This document shows, piece after piece, positions 59,772 through 64,000 of a DNA stretch of 64,000 bases. The DNA lies in contig CAJTNN010000010.1 of the NCBI GenBank assembly GCA_910577585.1, positions 15,868 to 79,867 of the forward strand. The letters run 5' to 3'. Each line of letters starts with the position of its first letter. Position 1 is the first letter of the stretch. This stretch comes from an uncultured Muribaculaceae bacterium. Its GTDB lineage: Bacteria; Bacteroidota; Bacteroidia; Bacteroidales; Muribaculaceae. The position numbers were made by a program, and so were the translations under genes. The notes below the pieces were generated by a model, which saw only the letters and a list, made by a program, of their open reading frames with translations, did not search any database and was not told the DNA's origin.

Positions 59772-61220
59772 ATGGATAGAAAAGAACGCATGGCCGCCCG
59801 CCACCGGCGCCCGGCTTCACACATCGCCGAGGCCGCCAGAGCCATCGAGCGGGCTATGGCTCAGGCCGGAGTCCCGCAGTCAGGCAAGGCCGAATTTGTC
59901 AACTGGGCAGTGAGCCAGCTGTGGAAAAACTATAAAGAGGAACGCATGAACCAAAAAATATTGATAGACAACGAAATAAAGAGTCTTGGCATACGTCTGC
60001 CCAACGGCACTGTGAAGCATGACTATTCGGCAAGCTTCAAGCTCCCCGCTGAGAAGATTTCCGACATCGAGCTTGATGGAATCGATGAGCTCGGGCTGAC
60101 TTTCGCAATCAGTGATGAGGGGGAATGCACTCTTCACGGCAAGCCTGCTGCGGCCGGTGATTTCTCGCTCACACTGCGTTATGCCACAATCGAGGGTGAG
60201 GAAAAATCTGAGCTCAAGATTCCCATAGCGTTCAATCCTAATCCGCGCGATCTCTGGCGTAATATTCCCACCGATAAGAATATAAAATACTACAAGCCCG
60301 ATGAGGCCAAGGAGTATGTGAAGGTAGAGGCTGCCGGCGATGGCAGTCCGCGCAAGGATATCGTGGCGGCCAGTCAGCGTGGCCGCAGCCATGCCCAGGA
60401 GGGGAAGGCGCGCGACGATCACTTCAAACTGCTGCACTGTCCGGATTCCGACTGGTATATTATGGCTGTGGCCGACGGTGCAGGCTCGGCCAAATACTCG
60501 CGCAAAGGTTCGGAAGTGGCTTGCGAGACGGCGGTAGATCACTGCCGTAGTCATCTCGCCGATAACCCCGCTTTTGAAGCAGCTATACAGCAGTATGGCC
60601 GCGACACGACTAATACCGAGGCCCGCAGTGCCGTCACGCGCTTTGTATATGATATCGTCTTCAAAGGCGCTGTCAAGGCTCATGAGGCGCTCAATCGCCT
60701 CGCCTCGCTCGATGACAACGACAAGGTCAAGGATTTCAACACCACTCTGATGTTTGCCATATGCAAGAAGTATGACTTCGGATGGTTTATCGCTTCGTTC
60801 TGGGTGGGTGATGGCGCGATGTGCCTCTACGATGAGACCAACAAGACTGCCAAGTTGCTCGGTGTGCCTGATGAAGGCGAATTCTCGGGGCAGACACGCT
60901 TCTTGACAATGCCCGGCATTTTCCGCGAGCAGGATGCGGCGGCGCGACGCCTGCGCATGGCGGTTGTGCCCGATTTCACGGCCCTTTTCCTGATGACAGA
61001 CGGAGTGTCAGACCCCATGTTTGAGACCGACCGTAATCTCAACGACTACGCCCGATGGGAGGAGTTCTACCATGCTCTGCAGACCGGATTCCCCGATGAT
61101 GAGATAGGTGGCGTAGACCTGTCAGACGATAACGAGGAGGCCCAGTCGCAGCTGCTGCGCTGGCTCGACTTCTGGAGCCCCGGCAACCACGACGACCGCA
61201 CGATAGCCATACTCTATTGA
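59772..61220 (+). CDS. PP2C-type Ser/Thr protein phosphatase with N-terminal Ig-like domain
   Basis: 482 residues. The N-terminal 60 residues are helical and basic; residues 65-155 form a beta-rich Ig/He_PIG-like domain (LGIRLPNGTVKHDYSASF, GECTLHGKPAAAGDFSL). From about 195 on it is a PP2C: RGRSHAQEGKARDDHF, VADGAGSAKYSRKGSE with Asp235, GDGAMCL, LMTDGVSDP and the closing HDDRTIAIL (473-481), supplying the metal-binding aspartates. It removes phosphate from Ser/Thr, presumably opposing the adjacent kinase. Gaps of 24 and 28 bp link it to TerY and the kinase. Confidence 0.92.
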   Translation: MDRKERMAARHRRPASHIAEAARAIERAMAQAGVPQSGKAEFVNWAVSQLWKNYKEERMNQKILIDNEIKSLGIRLPNGTVKHDYSASFKLPAEKISDIELDGIDELGLTFAISDEGECTLHGKPAAAGDFSLTLRYATIEGEEKSELKIPIAFNPNPRDLWRNIPTDKNIKYYKPDEAKEYVKVEAAGDGSPRKDIVAASQRGRSHAQEGKARDDHFKLLHCPDSDWYIMAVADGAGSAKYSRKGSEVACETAVDHCRSHLADNPAFEAAIQQYGRDTTNTEARSAVTRFVYDIVFKGAVKAHEALNRLASLDDNDKVKDFNTTLMFAICKKYDFGWFIASFWVGDGAMCLYDETNKTAKLLGVPDEGEFSGQTRFLTMPGIFREQDAAARRLRMAVVPDFTALFLMTDGVSDPMFETDRNLNDYARWEEFYHALQTGFPDDEIGGVDLSDDNEEAQSQLLRWLDFWSPGNHDDRTIAILY

Positions 61221-61248
61221 GCCTTAACCGAATTATAAATCAGACACA

Positions 61249-62730
61249 ATGGCAAATACCATAAAATTGACAGCCACCGACGGCACACAGGTGGAATTTG
61301 TAGATGAAGTTATCGGCAGTGGCGCGATGAAGGATGTCTATTTCAGTCCTGACAAGAGTTATGTGGTGGGCTTCTTCCGTGAGCCGCAGGATGCCAACGC
61401 TAAGGATAGATTGCAGAATATCGTGGGCAGATACCGCGACAATATTTTCAATCAGATCGGCGGCGAATATTGGGAGAATCTCTTCTGCTGGCCTACGAAG
61501 CTGGTGGAGTGGAATGGTAAACTCGGCATCGTGTGCCCGGCCTATCAGAAGCATTTCTTCTTCAAGGATGGCATGTTCAAGGGGAAGGAGAAGGAGGGAA
61601 AATGGTTTGCCTCGGCCAAACTGCGTAATAAATTCCTGTCGCCGGCCCAGAAGGGTACATGGCTCAGCCACTACCACATGTGTCTGCAGATAGCGCGTGC
61701 GGTGCGCCGCCTACATGCCGCCGGATTGGCGCATTCCGACCTCTCTTATAAGAATGTGCTTGTAGACCCGGAGTCGGGCAAGGCTGCCGTGATTGACTGC
61801 GACGGACTGGTGGTGCCCGGCAAGTATCCGCCGGATGTGGTGGGCACCCCCGACTTCATCGCCCCCGAGGTGTTGCAGACCCGCGCCTTGAAGATTGGTG
61901 ACCCCGGCAAGTGTCTGCCGAGCATCAAGACCGACCGTCATGCCTTGGCAGTATTGATTTACATGTATCTGCTCAACCGGCATCCGCTGCGTGGCGGAAA
62001 AGTCAATGATCTCGACAGCGCCAAGGATGAGGAACTCTCGATGGGAGCGAAGGCTCTATTCATAGAGCATCCTACCGACAAGAGCAATCGTCCGCGCCTT
62101 CAGAGCCTTAGCCCCGCCGAGCTTCCGCAGGGTGATGTCACCAAGCGCCCCTATACAATCTGCGGCCCATATCTGACTGAGCTGTTCAACCGCGCATTCA
62201 TCGACGGACTGCACGACCCCTCCAAGCGCCCTACCGCCGATGAGTGGGAGACAGCACTTGTCAAGACCACCGATCTTATCCAGCCCTGCCAGAATCCTGC
62301 TTGTGAGGCTAAATGGTTTGTATTTGACAACTCCACCAAGCCCCGCTGCCCCTTCTGCGGCACTGAATATCATGGACAGTTGCCTGTGCTGAATCTCTAC
62401 TATTCCCCCTCGCATGGCAAATTCCTGCCTGAGAACTATCGGCTGATGGTCTACGACAAGCAGTCGCTCTACATGTGGCACGTCAACCGCTTCATCACCC
62501 CCAACGAGCGCACGCGCCCCGAAGATAAAAAACCGGTGGGCGACTTCCATTTCCATGGTGGCAAGTGGATATTGATCAATCGCCGGCTCCCGGATATGTG
62601 GGATGTCACGGAGCAGCCTAAGCGCCAGATAAAGGTAGGTGAGTTTGTAGAGCTTACGGAAGGGCGCAAGATACTGCTGTCGGGCGCCGACGGCGGGCGC
62701 CTGATCGTGGTGCAGCTCGTGTCAAATTAA
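61249..62730 (+). CDS. Ter-associated protein kinase with zinc ribbon and C-terminal beta domain
   Basis: 493 residues. The Gly-rich loop region GSGAMKDVYF is at 23-32; the catalytic loop HSDLSYKNVLVD at 162-173 (Asp164, Asn169), the metal motif VIDCDGL at 181-187, and TPDFIAPEV with APE at 200-208 are intact. The strand that normally carries the ATP-anchoring Lys (VAIK) reads YVVGFFRE, with no Lys in the usual place, a feature that may be subfamily-wide. Kinase helices end near 330; a zinc ribbon (CQNPACEAKW...CPFCG) follows at about 340-370, then a C-terminal beta-rich, possibly FHA-like, domain. Predicted partner of the PP2C upstream. Confidence 0.9.
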   Translation: MANTIKLTATDGTQVEFVDEVIGSGAMKDVYFSPDKSYVVGFFREPQDANAKDRLQNIVGRYRDNIFNQIGGEYWENLFCWPTKLVEWNGKLGIVCPAYQKHFFFKDGMFKGKEKEGKWFASAKLRNKFLSPAQKGTWLSHYHMCLQIARAVRRLHAAGLAHSDLSYKNVLVDPESGKAAVIDCDGLVVPGKYPPDVVGTPDFIAPEVLQTRALKIGDPGKCLPSIKTDRHALAVLIYMYLLNRHPLRGGKVNDLDSAKDEELSMGAKALFIEHPTDKSNRPRLQSLSPAELPQGDVTKRPYTICGPYLTELFNRAFIDGLHDPSKRPTADEWETALVKTTDLIQPCQNPACEAKWFVFDNSTKPRCPFCGTEYHGQLPVLNLYYSPSHGKFLPENYRLMVYDKQSLYMWHVNRFITPNERTRPEDKKPVGDFHFHGGKWILINRRLPDMWDVTEQPKRQIKVGEFVELTEGRKILLSGADGGRLIVVQLVSN

Positions 62731-62768
62731 GCCGCCACGCGGCTGTTCCCTCACTTGATAGGCTGCCG

Positions 62769-62868
62769 CGCCATCAGACCTGTCGCGGCTGAAATCAGCC
62801 GCATCGGTATCAGATACGGAAATTAGTGCTGGGGCGCCATCAGTCCTGTGGCTCCTGAAATCAGCCGT
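62769..62868. repeat. Two REP-like units at the Ter/transposase junction
   Basis: CGCCATCAG(A/T)CCTGT followed by CTGAAATCAGCCG occurs at 62769-62802 and again at 62835-62868 (66-bp spacing). The first contains the hairpin GCGGCTGAAATCAGCCGC. The second overlaps the stop codon of the transposase gene. They are possible REP/BIME partners of that transposase, or simply the kinase gene's 3' hairpins. Confidence 0.6.
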
Positions 62869-63940
62869 GGATGATGCAGGATATGCCTTTGTCATGCATC
62901 TCTACTAATTTGGCTGCCAGGGTATTCAGTACTTTGGCGTAGGCGTATTTCAATTCGCGTTTCTGTGAGTCATGCGCGGCAGGAGCTATGAGCAACAGGC
63001 GCCCGGCGGCCATCATATTGAACTCCATCCCCGAGGCCTGCTCTCTTTCAGCAAATCCATTCTCACAGATTCTGATATAGCATCCACCATCCTCAATGGC
63101 GTAATTGCGGAGCTCCTTCTCTTTCGGATGAATAAAGGGGGAGACCGGAATTCCGCCATTCTCTATTTTCAGGCGGCATGCAGTCTGATAATTGTCGCTC
63201 TCGGCGGCGCTCCATCTGCGATGATGCTTCACCACAAAAAGCTCCGGCTCCTTCAGAAGCAGGATATTCCCCTTTGCTACGTACACCTCATCGCCGATTT
63301 TCAGACTCCAACGGCGATACATATAATCCGGAAATAACCTCTTGATGAGGTATCTGCGCGGGTTATCCCTCACATAGATAATCTGTCGCCCCCAGTGCTC
63401 ATCATTATAAGCGATGCGGTCATTAAATCCCTTTTCGAACACCGACACCATCCCCTCCTGGCGGAACCGCTCAGGTAATGCCGCATGCCGCAGACTCGAC
63501 ACCTTCCCCTTCAGTCCCGACATCGCTATGCTGAGCCCATTAGGCAGATAGCTCCGCACATGCACGCACATGTGGATATGATCAGGCATGATTACAAATT
63601 CCGCCACCTCAATCTGCGGATATTTCTCCAGCCACCACTTCAAAGCCTCCAAGATGAAATTGCCCGTAGCCGTGATTACAGAATGCGGAGCCTGTTCCCC
63701 CGCTGCGATGCGGGGATCCCCTTCGATTTTTGCGAAAGGGGGGATGGCCGGCTGCGGAGGCTGCTGCCCTGCTGCGATGCGAGGATCCCCCTCGATTTTT
63801 GCGAAAGGGGGGATGGTCGGATTTTTGAGTGTGGTGATGAGATACTTAGCCGGGCGCCGATAATCATGATGCCTTGCCCTCCTATTATAGTTCGGGTGAT
63901 CAGGTTTCCTCATGAAAGGATTATCAGTCAATTTATTCAT
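62861..63940 (-). CDS. REP-associated tyrosine transposase (Y1/HUH, IS200-like domain)
   Basis: 359 residues. The HUH motif MPDHIHMCVHV holds His121 and His123; WGRQIIYVRDNPRRYL at about 183-198 is the conserved block containing a candidate nucleophilic Tyr. RAYT enzymes cleave and join single-stranded REP hairpins and are usually single copies with no flanking IS ends, as here. Two tandem in-frame copies of a 16-residue unit, IPPFAKIEGDPRIAAG (43-58 and 66-81), interrupt the first beta strands; at the DNA level they are palindromic (GATCCCC...GGGGGAT), suggesting insertion of REP-like DNA into the gene itself. The C-terminal 150 residues form an additional domain with a basic/aromatic character. 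Confidence 0.85.
   Translation of the reverse strand: MNKLTDNPFMRKPDHPNYNRRARHHDYRRPAKYLITTLKNPTIPPFAKIEGDPRIAAGQQPPQPAIPPFAKIEGDPRIAAGEQAPHSVITATGNFILEALKWWLEKYPQIEVAEFVIMPDHIHMCVHVRSYLPNGLSIAMSGLKGKVSSLRHAALPERFRQEGMVSVFEKGFNDRIAYNDEHWGRQIIYVRDNPRRYLIKRLFPDYMYRRWSLKIGDEVYVAKGNILLLKEPELFVVKHHRRWSAAESDNYQTACRLKIENGGIPVSPFIHPKEKELRNYAIEDGGCYIRICENGFAEREQASGMEFNMMAAGRLLLIAPAAHDSQKRELKYAYAKVLNTLAAKLVEMHDKGISCIIHG
63695..63825 (-). repeat. Tandem REP-like insert within the transposase gene
   Basis: Two copies of a unit of about 69 nt containing GCTGCGATGC, then GATCCCC(C/T)TTCGATTTTTG-like sequence, then CGAAAGGGGGGAT, about 90 percent identical to each other by eye. Each can form a hairpin between ATCCCCC and GGGGGAT and keeps the reading frame. 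Confidence 0.8.
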
Positions 63941-64000
63941 CTCGGATAAAATAGATTAAGCGCTCATTTCAATCGCGCCACAATCAGCCGCCGCGCTCTG

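Noticed and set aside
55760..62730. Labelling the Ter cassette as tellurite resistance
   Set aside because: TerD and TerY domains also occur in stress and defence systems, and TerB, TerC and TerZ are missing, so the resistance label is not supported.
62861..63940. Transposase as a complete IS200/IS605 insertion sequence
   Set aside because: No accompanying tnpB and no clear element ends; size and motifs fit a domesticated REP-associated transposase better.
1..64000. tRNA or rRNA genes
   Set aside because: Scanning both strands by eye for the T-arm GTTCGAATCC-type motif and rRNA landmarks found none; a tRNAscan run would settle it.

Overview
The window reads as a chromosomal segment of a gut Bacteroidales, most likely Muribaculaceae or a close relative. 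Four things point there: promoter -7 boxes of the form TAnnTTTG in front of many genes and almost no Shine-Dalgarno sequences; surface-uptake genes typical of the order (a TonB receptor paired with a BtuG-like lipoprotein); Bacteroidales families such as DUF3256, DUF4105 and BspA-type leucine-rich repeats; and a GC-rich, housekeeping-dense layout. The family-level placement is an inference. I saw no rRNA, tRNA, CRISPR array or prophage.

Layout. 0-5 kb: RNA modification (tcdA, rsmF-like, rsmI-like), a WalJ-like metallo-beta-lactamase-fold enzyme and a lipoprotein. 5-14 kb: a POT peptide transporter with sufE, greA with a HIT protein, a C69 dipeptidase, and an acyl-CoA ligase with an iron alcohol dehydrogenase. 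14-20.5 kb: gltX followed by a short Kdo-transferase-like gene, a DUF3256 protein, a DEAD-box helicase and gluQ. 21-25.8 kb: a large secreted protein with two acidic repeat arrays, a 1.37-kb stretch without a recognisable gene, and a four-helix-bundle protein with a topoisomerase zinc ribbon. 26-29.6 kb: cobalamin-type uptake pair (BtuB-like, BtuG-like). 29.7-40 kb: secA with a small membrane protein, then rluB-like, asnS, a DUF4105 protein and a degenerate alkaline-phosphatase-fold protein, all on the minus strand. 40.4-47.6 kb: methionine and sulfur amino acid operon (two PLP enzymes, metF, B12-dependent metH). 47.7-55.5 kb: ftcD, a transglutaminase-like protein with a YczE-like membrane protein, a BspA-like protein and a methyltransferase. 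55.7-62.7 kb: a seven-gene Ter-type signalling cassette (TerD, TerD, three VWA proteins, PP2C phosphatase, protein kinase). 62.8-64 kb: a REP-associated (HUH) transposase.

How the genes fit together. B12 captured by the BtuG/BtuB-like pair would serve the cobalamin-dependent MetH 16 kb away, and MetF makes its methyl donor. The Ter cassette is the clearest accessory system. TerD proteins and TerY-like VWA proteins are linked to a phosphorylation pair (kinase plus PP2C), both with extra sensory or binding domains, which suggests a membrane- or metal-linked stress or defence response.

Two dispersed repeat systems stand out. One is a family of inverted-repeat-bounded elements of about 155-195 bp. 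The copies differ in their end sequences, three share a conserved internal module, and all lie within about 60 nt upstream of a start codon. The other is a set of 10-nt GGGATTAATC-like tandem arrays, each at the 3' end of a minus-strand gene.
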